Source of the DNA: Vitis vinifera
Lineage: Eukaryota > Streptophyta > Magnoliopsida > Vitales > Vitaceae
NCBI RefSeq assembly: GCF_030704535.1
Contig: NC_081813.1
Location: forward strand, 4,115,001 to 4,179,000
Reading direction: 5' to 3'
DNA: 64,000 bases
Of this stretch, positions 35,312 to 47,002 are shown piece after piece. Position 1 is the stretch's first letter. Each line of letters begins with the position of its first letter. The translations under genes were made by a program, and so were the position numbers. The notes below the pieces were generated by a model. That model made no database searches. It worked only from the letters and a program-made list of their open reading frames with translations, and was not told where the DNA came from.

Positions 35312-36182
35312 TGTTGGATGTCTTTCGGGCGTTGGTGAAATGCAAATGGGAGCGAAATGTCAACAGAAGAAATATCCAAAATTTTTGCCAAAAATCGAAG
35401 AAATATCGACGATTTTTTTAAAAAAATCGCCTCCAATTGAAAAAAACTAGGGATATTTCGGTTTATTTCACTGATTTTTTGCCCATTTTTTGAAAATATC
35501 GGCGCCCTCCACCTACTGCTGATTTGATGGCTCCTAGCTTCCCCACGTTGATCTGACGGTCTAGATTTGGTCCGAGTTCCAACAGTCAATTTTATGTGCA
35601 TCTGATGGTCCAAATTGAAGCTGGATGTGATCCAACAACCATAATTGAACCCCAACAACTATGTGATGATTCAATTGTCAGATTTCGATCCAACAACCAA
35701 TTTTATTTTCCAACGATAAAATGAGATTCCAACAACTATTTTGACCCAACTTTTGTCTTCAACAACAAGACGGGGTTTCTTCATCTACCAATTCCATTGA
35801 ACCACATCGATTTTCATTTTATTACTAAAGAGTCATTGTAATGTAATATGTACAAATTATTGATATTTAATGAAATCAAGTCTTTCATAAAGCTTCATAA
35901 TGAGTGTACAATTACAAAATTCACATTTCTTATCGACCGACGTGATATAATTACATCTAATATCACAAATCATATCATACATATATCAAATTCTTCAACA
36001 AAACAACTTTAAATTGTCTATTATACTTCTAATTACATTGCTATGAGGTTTTTTTTACATTTCCGTGAATTTTGATCAATTTTTGGCTTACCAAATTTTT
36101 TTTCCAAAATATCCATCGATATTTCTCCGATATATACGTAAAATTAAGATACAGATATATCCGTAATTACCGATATTTTCAT
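35312..36182. mobile_element. candidate non-autonomous MULE-like element
   Basis: The block is bordered by CAATGTTGAAAA (35300-35311) and CAATGTTCAAAA (36183-36194), a near-perfect 12-bp direct repeat. The inner part is distinct from the flanks: a GC-richer left half (GGCGCCCTCCACCTACTGC) and a right end rich in ATATCSG words (CCATCGATATTTCTCCGATA, CCGATATTTTCATC). A similar GAAATATC-type word set lies near the left end in the opposite sense. The TGAAAAT-T-GG words at both ends are weakly inverted. Long target duplications point to the Mutator superfamily; this is inference. No transposase frame; a 121-codon minus frame inside is not a known protein. Confidence 0.35.
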
Positions 36183-36194
36183 CAATGTTCAAAA

Positions 36195-37260
36195 CTACAT
36201 ATTGTGGTATGGATTATGACTTTGAAGACATGAATGAATTCGAGCTTTCATGTGTGAGTGTTTTTGTTTAAAAATTTAAACAAAAAAATAAAAAATAAAA
36301 AATAAAAAAATAAAGAGAAAAAGTAAATTGAAATAATAAAATATAAATTTAAAGTGAATAAAGTATTTTTATATATTATTTTAAACCCATTTAACTTATT
36401 TAAACTCTTCTATATGAATATTAAATAATTTTAAAATACATAAGAGTTTGTTTGGTCATGTGATTTAAAAACCGTTTTTTGTTTTTAAAAAGAGAAACTT
36501 GTTTTTAAAAAATGTTAACATTATTTTATCATTGTTCTCTAAAAAGCATTTTTAAAAAGAAAGTAAAATAGAGGAAAAATTTTAGAGAACAAGTAAGAGT
36601 TGTTTTCATGAATTTTTTAAAATAAGTTTTAGAAAACAGGGTCAAAGGAGCCCTGATTTTTGGCTAATTTTAATTATATACAATTTTCTATTATATTTTT
36701 CATAATAAAATCATTTTTCTTAATGTTTTTAGTTGTAATGTTTGAATATAAACTAAAAAAAAATGTTTTAATAGTATTTTTGGTATGTATCATATAATAA
36801 AAAGAGTAATTTTTGGAATAATCATACATCATACATCATAAATCAATCCAAATAATTCTTCAAATTTTTAAAAATTTATCAAAAATGCTTTTAAATATTA
36901 GAAAGTGTTTGTAGTCCCTTTCAAAATCCTTCCCTCACAAACTTGAAATTGTGAATTTGCAAGTGTTTTTAAAATAATGATGAAAATTATATGCTAATGG
37001 ATTTTGGGTGTAAGAGTAAATTTATATTTAAATTAAAGATAAAATTAAGAAATTTATTTCATTTTTTATCGGGGAAATTATTTAGACAACTTATTAAAAA
37101 TAAAAACCAAACTTTTTTATTTTCATGAAAGTCGAAATTCCTATTTTCATTCTTACCACATCTCAATAAATTTTTAATGCATTCGATTAATGCTCTCATG
37201 TTAGAGTCAAGGAAATTTTTTTGGAATTGGTTTTGGGTGCCCAAATGGAATTGACATATT
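36195..37260. other. AT-rich intergenic region with a MITE-like block
   Basis: About 36430-36655 reads TTTGGTCATGTGATTTAAAA near the left end and TTTTAGAAAACAGGGTCAAA near the right end, with TTTTTAAAAA words between, as in the AT-rich MITE-like family. The rest is A/T-rich DNA without coding signs. Confidence 0.3.
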
Positions 37261-37266
37261 GATGCA

Positions 37267-37645
37267 ACAAATGATAGATTAGGAGGAGCAGTTTTTATTG
37301 GCTTATTTTTATCTAGTTAGGCTATTTTATATTTAGGTATTCCTTAAACGAAAATATAGATATATAAATAGCATTAGGTCTTTGGTATTACAAGAGAAGG
37401 GGGTTTGATTGATAAAAGAAAAGAAAATTAGGGTTCTTTTCTAGGTTGTTTTCTCCGTGATTTTTTACTTCATTTGATGAGTTTTTTTACATTATATTTG
37501 GCGTCTCATTTTTAGTTGAATGTTCTTGGTGTTGTTATTATTGTTGAGTGATTGTTATTATTATGAAGAAATCTTTTAACCTTGGTATTCTATATTTCTC
37601 TTTTAACTTCTCACCCATTTCCCAAAGTTAAAATTGTCTAAAAGC
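37267..37645 (+). mobile_element. possible degraded copia-like LTR
   Basis: The order AGATTAGGAGGAGCAG, GTTAGGCTATTTTATATT, a TATA box in GATATATAAATAGC, a GGTCTTTGG start-like region, then a T-rich part and a TTGGTAT word at 37580, resembles a copia-type LTR and the beginning of its leader. No coding region follows and the ends are not defined, so this is a weak call. Confidence 0.25.
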
Positions 37646-39680
37646 CCGTAAATTTAGTAATATATATATATATATATATCACCCTCTTTCTTTATTTGAG
37701 AAAAAGGCCATAAAAACACATTTCTACAAGAGAATTTTCTCTTTTAAATTTCATCCAAGTTTTTCTTCTCTGTGCCCAAAAAGATTAAGCGTAAAAGTTA
37801 AAACATTTATACTATGAAATAAATTTTTTATAGTTTCATTCAAGACTTGAGACATGATTCATCGATGAAATAACCAATTTGGAATTCAGACATTTTGAAA
37901 TCTTATTTTTTTTATATATAAATTCCTTTTAATTCTTGAGATACATTTTATACAAACTTCTTTTAATTATATAGATATATTTTAAAATAAAATGACTAGG
38001 GACGGAGCCAAGAAAGTGATTGAAGTAACATTATATGAAACTTATTTTAGGAGCAGAATAACATTAAACTTCTAATATAGTCAAGTGATAAAGTAGCTAA
38101 TTATCATAAAGCTTTTCCATTACCTACTATATTTTTAGCAAAATTTCAAAATTTCCATTACCTGTTACAGTTCGGAAATGACATCAGAGTCAATATTTGT
38201 CTTTAATGTAAGCCTTGGGGCTTTGTCTATCCGAATCCAATGTAAGCCTTGTCCATCCGCCGAATCCATCCATAAGGTTTCCGACATGCCACGACGTCCT
38301 GACAGTGTGTCTACATGTAAGGGGTGATTGTGTGATCATGATATCCGAGGTTGAAAAAAACAATCTGACATCATGAATGTGGTAGTCAGTACAACATATA
38401 GTAGTAAAAATGCACAAATTTCAACGTTAACCTCATAACGGTGAGTGGTCGGCGTCGTCGGCTTTTAAAGTACAGCATCAAATCTAGATTTCGAAAACAC
38501 CGGAATCTTAGCCTTAGACAATGAACACCGTCGGCAACTTTTCCAACTTCCGAGTGGCTTGTGGCATACAAATGCTGTTGAGGTCTTGCCATTTACGCTA
38601 ACACCTCTTTTATCCATGCTTTTTCTAAACATTTAAAAAAATAATTTTAAATGTAATTAAAATTATTAAAAATTTTATATATTTTTAAATGATTTAATCT
38701 ATATATATAAAAGAATTAAATTCATGAAAAATGTTTAAAATAACTTATTAATTTATTTATTTTTTATCTATTTCTTTTCCCTCGTATTTTGGTTAAAACT
38801 TTCCGAAAATTAAACATAGCGTTAGGAAATCAAATGTCAAGAAAAAATAATAAGGACATATTTGGAATGTTTTAAAAAACAGTTATTAAAAATGATTTTT
38901 GAGAATAATTTTGAATAAAAATATGTTTATAAATTTGAAATATTTTCAACTTTGTTTTTATATTTCAAATATTTTTTTTTTTAAGAATATCTTGTATCTT
39001 AATATTCATATACATTCCTATTGTAAATATATATTTAAAAAAAAATATTTTGAAAACAAACATAATCTTAAATTAAGTCATACCATACAAACCTAGTATA
39101 TCATATTAATACCTTCCACCAATCAAATTCCAGCACTTTGAAAATTATTAATTAATTCCTAAAATTTCTACTTCCATATGCTTGAAATCATAAGCCCTAT
39201 TTTAAAATCGGGTTTTCTTAGGATTAAAGCACCTTAATTCTATTTTTGGAAAGTGATAATAAATTAATACGAAAAATTTAAACGTATAACCACACGAGAT
39301 TTATAATGATTCATTTTTAATGTGAGAGTTACATCCATTTTTAATAGCCGCAAATTTTTCACCGATACGAAAAGACTAAAGAGTGTCCAAGAGGATCCAA
39401 AACGCTCCACCATTTTTCTTTTTAGCTCTAAACATAATATTAGGATAAGCAAATCATGTGTAAAATTCTTTAAATGCCCCAACTTAAACAATAATATAAA
39501 TTTAGAAATTAATTTTATTATTTTTTTATTTTTAAAAAGAAATTACTGCGAAATTACTAATTATAGAATAGGAAACTGCGAAACTGGAAAGCAAAAACAC
39601 AACGCTGCTGGCTTAAATTCTGCTCACAGTTTCATAAACGATCGCCTGCCTTTATTCCCGGGGCCCGTCTTCTACCTTCT
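37646..39680. other. intergenic region upstream of the NRG2-like gene
   Basis: Holds a TA run at 37661-37679, a less AT-rich stretch at about 38170-38600 with no assignable protein (a 68-codon minus frame at 38592-38386 is Arg-rich and unknown), an AT-rich MITE-like block at about 38850-39070, and promoter DNA of the next gene at the right end. Confidence 0.3.
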
Positions 39681-39715
39681 GCGACGTCGTTTTGGGCGAT
39701 GAAACGACGTCGTTT
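39681..39715. promoter_or_regulatory. paired ACGACGTCGT palindromes of the NRG2-like promoter
   Basis: GCGACGTCGTTTT (39681-39693) and AAACGACGTCGTTT (39702-39715) lie about 21 bases, or two helical turns, apart and about 130-160 bases upstream of the TATA box. Both contain GACGTC, a bZIP C-box core. Confidence 0.5.
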
Positions 39716-39842
39716 ATGCTGGTTATTCGTATTCCCTTCTAGAACCATGTTTGCCAGTATTCAACTCTGCTTTTTTTTCCTTCTTCCCATATCGGCAAAC
39801 GGAAAAAAGTTGTCAATTTTACGTACTTTCTCTCTCTAGGTT

Positions 39843-39849
39843 TATAAAA
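39843..39849 (+). promoter_or_regulatory. TATA box of the NRG2-like gene
   Basis: TATAAAA follows a TCTCTCTCTAGG pyrimidine patch and lies 74 bases upstream of the ATG at 39917, leaving a leader of about 40 bases. Confidence 0.6.
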
Positions 39850-39916
39850 CCCCAATTCCAATTCGATCCAACTATGATCAACTGACCCACACAGATCGGC
39901 AGCCGAATCGGAGCAA

Positions 39917-42900
39917 ATGGGTTGCACGCAATCGAAGATCGAGAACGAAGAAATCGTGACGAGATGCAAAGAACGGAAGCTGTTCATGAAGGATGCGGTG
40001 ACGGCACGCAACGCCTTCGCGGCGGCGCACTCCGCCTACGCCATGTCGTTGAAGAACACCGGCGCGGCCCTCAGTGACTATGCCCACGGCGAAGTCCAAA
40101 ACCCCCAACTTCCCACGCAGACCAACTCCAATAACCCGCCCCACTACGAGACCCTTCCTCCGCCACCGCCGCCCCTCCCCAATTTCCCTGCGGCGCCGCT
40201 CCAGCGGGCTGCCACCATGCCGGAGCTCAAGCTTCCGAAGCCGGATTCGAAGCCCTCTGACACGATAGAGGAAGAGAACGAAGACGAAATTTCGGATGAT
40301 GAAATGGGTAGCAGCAGTTTGAGGCACCGGAGCAGTCGCCGGAGTGGAGGTGGGAGTAGGAGTGCCAAATTGGAGGTGGAAGATGATAGCCCCCCGCCAC
40401 CGCCGCCGAGGGTGGATACGCCGCCTCCTCCGCCGCGGAGAGAGGAGCCTCCGTCGATGCCCCCGGAGACGAATAACGCCACGTGGGAATTTTTCTTCCC
40501 GTCGGTGGAGAATATGCCAGGGACGACACTGAGTGAGGTGGAAGAGGTCAGGGTACATGAGCAGAAGGTGTTTGAGGAAAGGCCTAAGAGGGTTGATGAA
40601 ACTCCGGTGGTAGTGGAGAATCCAGTGGAACCGGCACCGGCACCCCCACCACCAGGGGCGGTGGTGGGGCCGAAGAATCCAAAAAAGGTGAAACAAGGGT
40701 CGAGTTCGGTCACTGCAGGGCCAGGAGCAGGGGTCATGGAGGTGAAGAGAGCAGGAGGAAAGAATTTGTTACAAATATTTATTGAACTAGATGATCATTT
40801 TCTTAAGGCCTCAGAGAGTGCTCATGAGGTTTCCAAGATGCTTGAGGCTACCCGATTGCATTATCACTCTAATTTTGCAGATAATCGAGGTAATTCATTT
40901 CTATCCTTCTCTTGCTGAATTCTTAGGATTAGTTTGCTTTTCAATTTTCCCTCGTATTGATTTTGAGGTTTTCTCTCTCCCATTATATGAAATCAACTTT
41001 GACAATCATGATAAGTCAATCCTCAAGTTGGCTTCAGTTAGCTTGAGTAACTAGCATTTCTTCCTCTACTATAGTGGTGATCATAACAAGGAGAATCTTT
41101 AATGCTATGGACAAAAGGTAGTCTATATATATATATATTATGAATTTGGCATATAATTTGAATTTTGCACTCCCAAATCCACATAACAGTTAAAGTAAAC
41201 ACAGCCCATTATATCATCTCTATGATGCAGCAGTGGAGTTTGGATAAGTGATTGATCTTCCAGATGACTGTTGAATTGCCTTTATATTTGCTTTGCAGGC
41301 CATATTGATCATTCTGCAAGGGTCATGCGGGCAATTACATGGAATAGATCATTCAAAGGTTTGCCAAATGCCGATGATGGGAAGGATGATTTTGATTCAG
41401 AAGAGCATGAAACACATGCCACAGTCTTGGATAAAATGCTAGCATGGGAGAAAAAATTGTATGATGAAGTGAAGGTGTGCTTCTTCATCACATTGGTTTC
41501 ATGGGTTTAATTTTCCATCATTAATTAATTTGATTTTTGCACAACTGTTAATGACTTTGGAATAGTTGATATGTATTTTTTTTTTTCCTTCTTTTTTATT
41601 TATTTTTTATTTATTTTAATAAATAGGATAGTTTTAGATGTCCTTCCTAGTGCCTTCTGCACATTAATCATATTTTCTCCAGTTTCTATAGAGATTTTTA
41701 ATCTCCTTTATTCATTCAATTATTTAAAAGGCTATAGACATGATACTCTCTTCTCAGAAACTTGGAGCTTCTCAATACTTCTTCTAATGCTTTTTTGGGT
41801 GAACACTTATTTAATATGTTTCGTACCATCATTTCATTGTTCAGGTACAGAGTTATAGACTTAAAATGGGCACTTTTTATCTGGATTCTATAATCTTGTA
41901 AGTTGTTGGAAAAGGAATTTGTTATTTTTTTTCAAATTGATACTTCAGGGGCTTGTGTATTAGTAATTAGCAATCACTCCTTCAAGAAGATGTTTCACTT
42001 TCAGATTGCCATGAAGTCAGTAGTAACTTTCCCACCTCCAAAGTCTACTATTCCTTTTCTCCCCTTAAAACATAAGACTAAAAGAATAGGTGTGCAATAG
42101 TTTGTTGTATTTTGTTCCACCATCTCATTCCTCGTAAGATTTTAATTTGTTGAGTGAATTAACTGCAAGCTTGGGTTGTGGAAACTGCAAATGGGATGTT
42201 CAGATGGGGCCATAAGACAGTAAATGTAGGTGGATTTTTTATTTTTTATTTTATTTTTGGATAAGTAAGAAAGTAAATATAGGTGGATATATTCAGCTTT
42301 TGTTGATGAAGCGATTGGAGTTGTCTTGATGCAGGGTAAATGCCTAAAACCTTATTGTGTTCCCAGGAGCTGTCACTGACAGTTGGCCTAAGTTGAGAAA
42401 TGGTTCCTAGTCCCAAACCTTGTTTCTGGAGGACCATATTATCATTTGGGTGTGCCCTTATTTTCCTTCCACTCACATGATTTTCCTTTCCCTGTTTTTA
42501 TTACTTATTCACTTCTGTCCACGTTATTTGTCTTTTGTTTTGCAACTTACCATCTCTGTAGCCATTTGCACCTTGTTATATCCAGGTGTTGTCTTTCTAA
42601 GATTACAGGGCTTGGCCTTCAGGTTTTCTAAGTTCTTATAGTGAAGTGCAAGAGCTCTGATAGAAAAAACAGGCTTGGTTGTACTGAATTCTCTCATCGG
42701 AGGAGTACCATTAGCTATTAAAGCTTTTCAATTCTCCAAATAATTGTTCTTTCTTTTTCTTTTCGTTTCTTTTTTGCTCTTTGGATCATCTTTTACTGTT
42801 GACTATTCAGATTTTCTACACTATCTACAATCATATCTTTTGTCAATATTCAAGCATTTTGAAGTAAATACTGCTGTCATTTTCTTTTGCTGGTTGACCT

Positions 42901-44593
42901 CGTTTGCTCCTTTCTGATATTATGCTTGGTTCTTTTGTGCTTATATTGGGTTTTCATGAACACTACCAGAACTTTATAATTGTTGTGTTCTTATTTATAG
43001 TTGTGGGTCTATTACAGGACTGTATTTCCTATTATCATTTCTTGTCTTTTCCAAATTATTAATCTGATGTCATCTATGCTTGATTTTCAACATTTCCAAC
43101 ATAATAACTCATTTGTAACCACTCTTGTTGGTGTCTTACGTAGTTTCAATTGGCTTAACCAGTCACATGCCTTGGGAAGAACATCTCCCATTTAATCACA
43201 TAGTGTTGTCCTTCGCTCTCACCTTTGTGTTTGATCACACGCTGATAAGTTTGGTTTCTATTGGGTATTACCATTTAATCTTATGAACTTAACACCTTAT
43301 ACCCTTACTTTTATAGAGGCGGAGTATACATTCTAAATCTTAGCTCAACTTAATGTTCAAAACCTTTCAATTTTGAACTATTGCAACAATGTGCATTTCA
43401 TAATTTAAGCTGGATCTTATTGTGTGCTGATTGATGCTGTATAGGCAGGTGAGATTATGAGATTCGAGTATCAGAAAAAAGTTGCCATGCTGAACAAGCA
43501 AAAGAAACGTGGTACCAACGCTGAAGCATTGGAAAAAACAAAAGCAGCAGTTAGTCATCTGAATACAAGATACATAGTTGATATGCAGTCCATGGACTCA
43601 ACAGTTTCAGAAATAAACCGTCTAAGAGATGACCAATTATACCCAAAACTTGTAGCACTTGTTGACGGGTAAGTTGTGATATGAAAAAAGGAAAGAGTTT
43701 ATATTTGAATTTGTCTGTGACTCAACCGTGCTGCCATTTCTGTGAGACACCTTGATGAACACTTTGTTGTTCCTTCATATTCTGATATGGTTTGCAGGAT
43801 GGCCACAATGTGGGGAACCATGCTAGAACATCATAAAAGCCAGTCAAAGACTGCTATGGCTCTGAAATCTTTGGACATCTCCCAGTCCCCCAAGGAAACG
43901 AGTGAGCACCACCATAAGCGCACCATCCAGCTGTGGATTGTCGTCCAAGAGTGGCATTCACAGTTCGATAAGCTTGTTACCAATCAGAAAAATTATATAA
44001 CAGCCCTGAAGAAGTGGTTGAGGCTAAATCTAATCCCAATAGAGAGCAATCTGAAAGAGAAAGTTTCTTCCCCACCAAGGCCCCAAAATCCCCCGATTCA
44101 GGCGCTCCTGCAAGCCTGGAATGATCATCTGGAAAAGCTTCCAGATGAGCTTGCAAAAACCTCTATATCCAACTTCGCTGCTATCATAGAAACTATAATG
44201 CAACATCAACAGGACGAGATGAGATTGAAGGCAAAATGCGAGGAGACTGCAAAGGAGCTTGAACGAAAAACCCGGCAATTTAATGACTGGCACAGTAAGT
44301 ACATGCAGAAGAGAATACCAGATGAAAATGACCGAGAGCACTCGGGAGATGACCCGCATGATGAAGTTGTTATTGAGAGGAAGTTAGTAGTGGAGACATT
44401 ATCAAATAGGCTGAAAGACGAGGAGGAAACCTACCAGAAGGAGTGCGTTCTGGTGAGGGACAAGTCTTTGGCGAGCCTTAAAAATCACTTGCCGGAGCTT
44501 TTCCGGGCACTATCAGAATTCTCTTATGCATGTTCAGATATGTACAGTCGATTGAGGTCCATTTCACGTTCCCAGAAGCCAGCTGGGAACTAG
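39917..44593 (+). CDS. DUF630/DUF632 protein, NRG2 / ROLLING AND ERECT LEAF 2-like
   Basis: Four exons in phase give 722 residues: 39917-40889, 41299-41474, 43445-43668, 43798-44593. The N terminus MGCTQSKIENEE has Gly2 and Cys3 for myristoylation and palmitoylation, so plasma-membrane attachment is likely. DUF630 covers about residues 1-60 (CKERKLFMKDAVTARNAFAA). Then comes a Pro-rich, acidic and disordered part with runs of five or six prolines. DUF632 covers about residues 280-600: NLLQIFIELDDHFLKASESA, RAITWNRSF, TVLDKMLAWEKKLYDEVK, LNTRYIVDMQSMDSTVSEIN, LRDDQLYPKLVALV and QLWIVVQEWHSQF. A long charged coiled-coil tail follows. Family members include Arabidopsis NRG2, a regulator of nitrate signalling, and leaf-shape genes in rice. 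Which one this matches cannot be told. Exon 1 is GC-rich in an AT-rich region. Intron 2 is about 2 kb and shows no gene. Confidence 0.9.
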
Positions 44594-46999
44594 TGGTGGT
44601 GATATGTTTCTATGTTATTGTATAATTCGGTTGTGTCATGTAACTTACCAACTTTTGCATTCCTCGTTTGAGACCAGTGCCCAAAATGATAGGAGTTTGT
44701 GAATTTTCATCAATTTTTTTGGAGTTGAAGAGATGTCATGAATAATGGCTTTTTTCGATTATACCATGGAGATGATAGGCTATATTTATAGGTTGACTTG
44801 GGCATGTTATGGTGTATAAGTGAGCCAGCCAGGTGTTCGCTTGGTCAACAACCGATGACGAATGTTAGGATGTGTGATAGAGGTGCATCATCCTGGGCTT
44901 GATCTGTGCTACTAGTTGAATGCCCTTAATTACTTGGTGCGATTTGTGCTATTAGTTGAATGCCCTTGGCTACTTGGCACGGGTTGTGGCAAGCGTCATG
45001 GAAGGTTTGTGCCCTTGATTACTTGGTGCAGGTTGTGGCAAGGGTCATGGAAGGTTCGTGGTGTACGGGGTTTTCCTTTTTGGTGTTAAATCTAAATATA
45101 ACTTATTTTGATTTAAATCTCAATAGATTGTTTCTATTAATGGTTGAATGTAATCAACATGTTGTTTGATAAAACTTAATACTTATTACTTAATTACTTA
45201 AATTAATTTTAAGTTAAAGTATACTTAAGTTGTTGATTTTGAATTTATTATTTGATTTTGAACTTATTATTTGATTTTTACTTTAAATATTAAAGTTGTT
45301 TTATAAAATTAACTTAAAATTTATTCTAAATTATTAAATTGACATATTTATTATCATAAATTATAATTAGGATAGAAGAGTTTGAGTAATAATGAAGGTT
45401 GTAAATTAGTAAAAGAGATTATGAAGATAATTAGGACAAATGAAAGTAAAAAAAATAAAATGAAAATATAGACCTAAAAATAAGTTTTTTTTTTACTTAT
45501 TATTTAAAGTTGTTTTTAATTTTAATTTGTATAATTAAGTTATTTTACCAAACATATTTATTTATTTAATAATTTAAATTAAAATTTTGATTCACTTTAA
45601 AGTTATTAAATTAATTTACTAAACACCCATTAAATGTTAAATTATTCATTTTTATTAATATTTTAATATTATTATGTATTAAATAGATAAATTTTTATCC
45701 TTATAAAAATATCATATTTTATGTAATTAACGTAACATATTTGAAAATTAATAGTTTATTTAATAATTTAGATAAAGATATTTGAAAGCAAATAATTTTA
45801 AAAATAGTAATTTAATATATAATATATTTCCAAATATCCTAAAATGTCAAAATGGATTGTAATGACAAAATGTTTATATTGATGTATCAAGTAATTAGTT
45901 AGGAAATTTGAAAATTGGATAAGATAAGGTTTTCTAATTATATTAAGGTCCTAAGAAATTATTATAAAAATTTGTAGATTTATTCTAAACTCACTTCTTA
46001 TCCAAATTAAATTAATTCTTGGTATTGTTTTGAGTAAGGATTCGTATAAAAAATTTAGATCTAAATTTGCTTTAGAAATAAAAAGGGAAATGATCAAAAA
46101 TAGCTATTATAGGAATTAAATTATATTTTTCTTAATGACCACTTTGTTGATTTATAATAAACTTATTTCTCAATTAAATAGCATGAAATTTAGAGTGCAT
46201 AACGAAAGTTTTTTCTTATGAAATGTTTTTAGGAGAATCACGGGTTTCTCTAAAAAAATATTACAAATGATTTTTCGACACTGTAAGTGATTTTTCAAAA
46301 TTTTAAAAGTGTTTTTCTAAATTTTATAAAACACCATTTTTTTCAAAGGCACTTTTTAAGAATATGTTCAATAATATTTTTACTTTTCGTAAAAATGTTT
46401 TTTTTAAATGCTTTTAGAAAAATCACATATATAAGTGATTTTTCAATACTACAAATAATTTTTCAGAATTTTAAAAGCATTTTCTGAATATTGTCAAACA
46501 CCTAATTTTTTTCAAAAACACTTTTTTAATACTAAATATTTTCTAAAATCACTATCAAATGAACTTTATTTTTTGTTAAACTCTAGGAAACACTTTTAAA
46601 AATTTTACAAATCACTTGTAGTATTGGAAAACCACTTATAGTGTTTTATGAAGAAATACTTGATAGATAATTCTCCTAAAAATACTTTTAGAGAAAACAC
46701 TTTAACCAAAAACACTTCGTATAGAAACACTATCAAACCAACTCTTCTAAGACTTTAATCAAGAAACCAAACAAACTTTTGCAAGGACTCTTCCAATGTA
46801 CAATCAACAGATAAAAACAGAAAATATACATAATAGTACAACTTCTTCACCTTTGATAAAAACTGTCACCATTTCGGTTTTCTTTGTGAATGATTTCTTT
46901 ACAAATATCAAGAGTACATATAATACCTTGAGACCAAATGATAATCTGATGTTGAAGTAAGACTCGAGGTATAGAAAACTTTGCGACCCAGAGACTATT
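44594..46999. other. spacer between NRG2-like and RAB5-like genes
   Basis: Begins with the 3' UTR of the NRG2-like gene. A short tandem repeat follows at 44880-45065. From 45170 to 46190 the DNA is almost pure A/T without recognisable structure. At about 46190-46760 are adjoining copies of the AAGTGTTTTT/ACTATCAAACC-type MITE-like family. The last part is the 3' UTR of the convergent RAB5-like gene. Confidence 0.4.
44880..45065. repeat. compound tandem repeat, units of about 40-55 bp
   Basis: GTGCTAYTAGTTGAATGCCC occurs at 44907 and 44947. CCCTTRRTTACTTGGTGC-like text occurs at about 44922, 44963 and 45013. GGTTGTGGCAAG-GTCATGG occurs at about 44983 and 45030, so two overlapping unit types alternate. 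It is richer in G+C than the DNA around it. Function unknown. Confidence 0.6.
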
Positions 47000-47002
47000 C
47001 TG

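Noticed and set aside
35293-35658. 121-codon minus frame
   Set aside because: It crosses the left border of the candidate transposon and has no recognisable domain.
40144-40737. Long minus-strand frame of 197 codons opposite the NRG2-like exon 1, with two more long antisense frames
   Set aside because: They mirror the GC-rich, Pro-coding sense exon; the peptides are Gly/Ser/Thr low-complexity and have no splice support.
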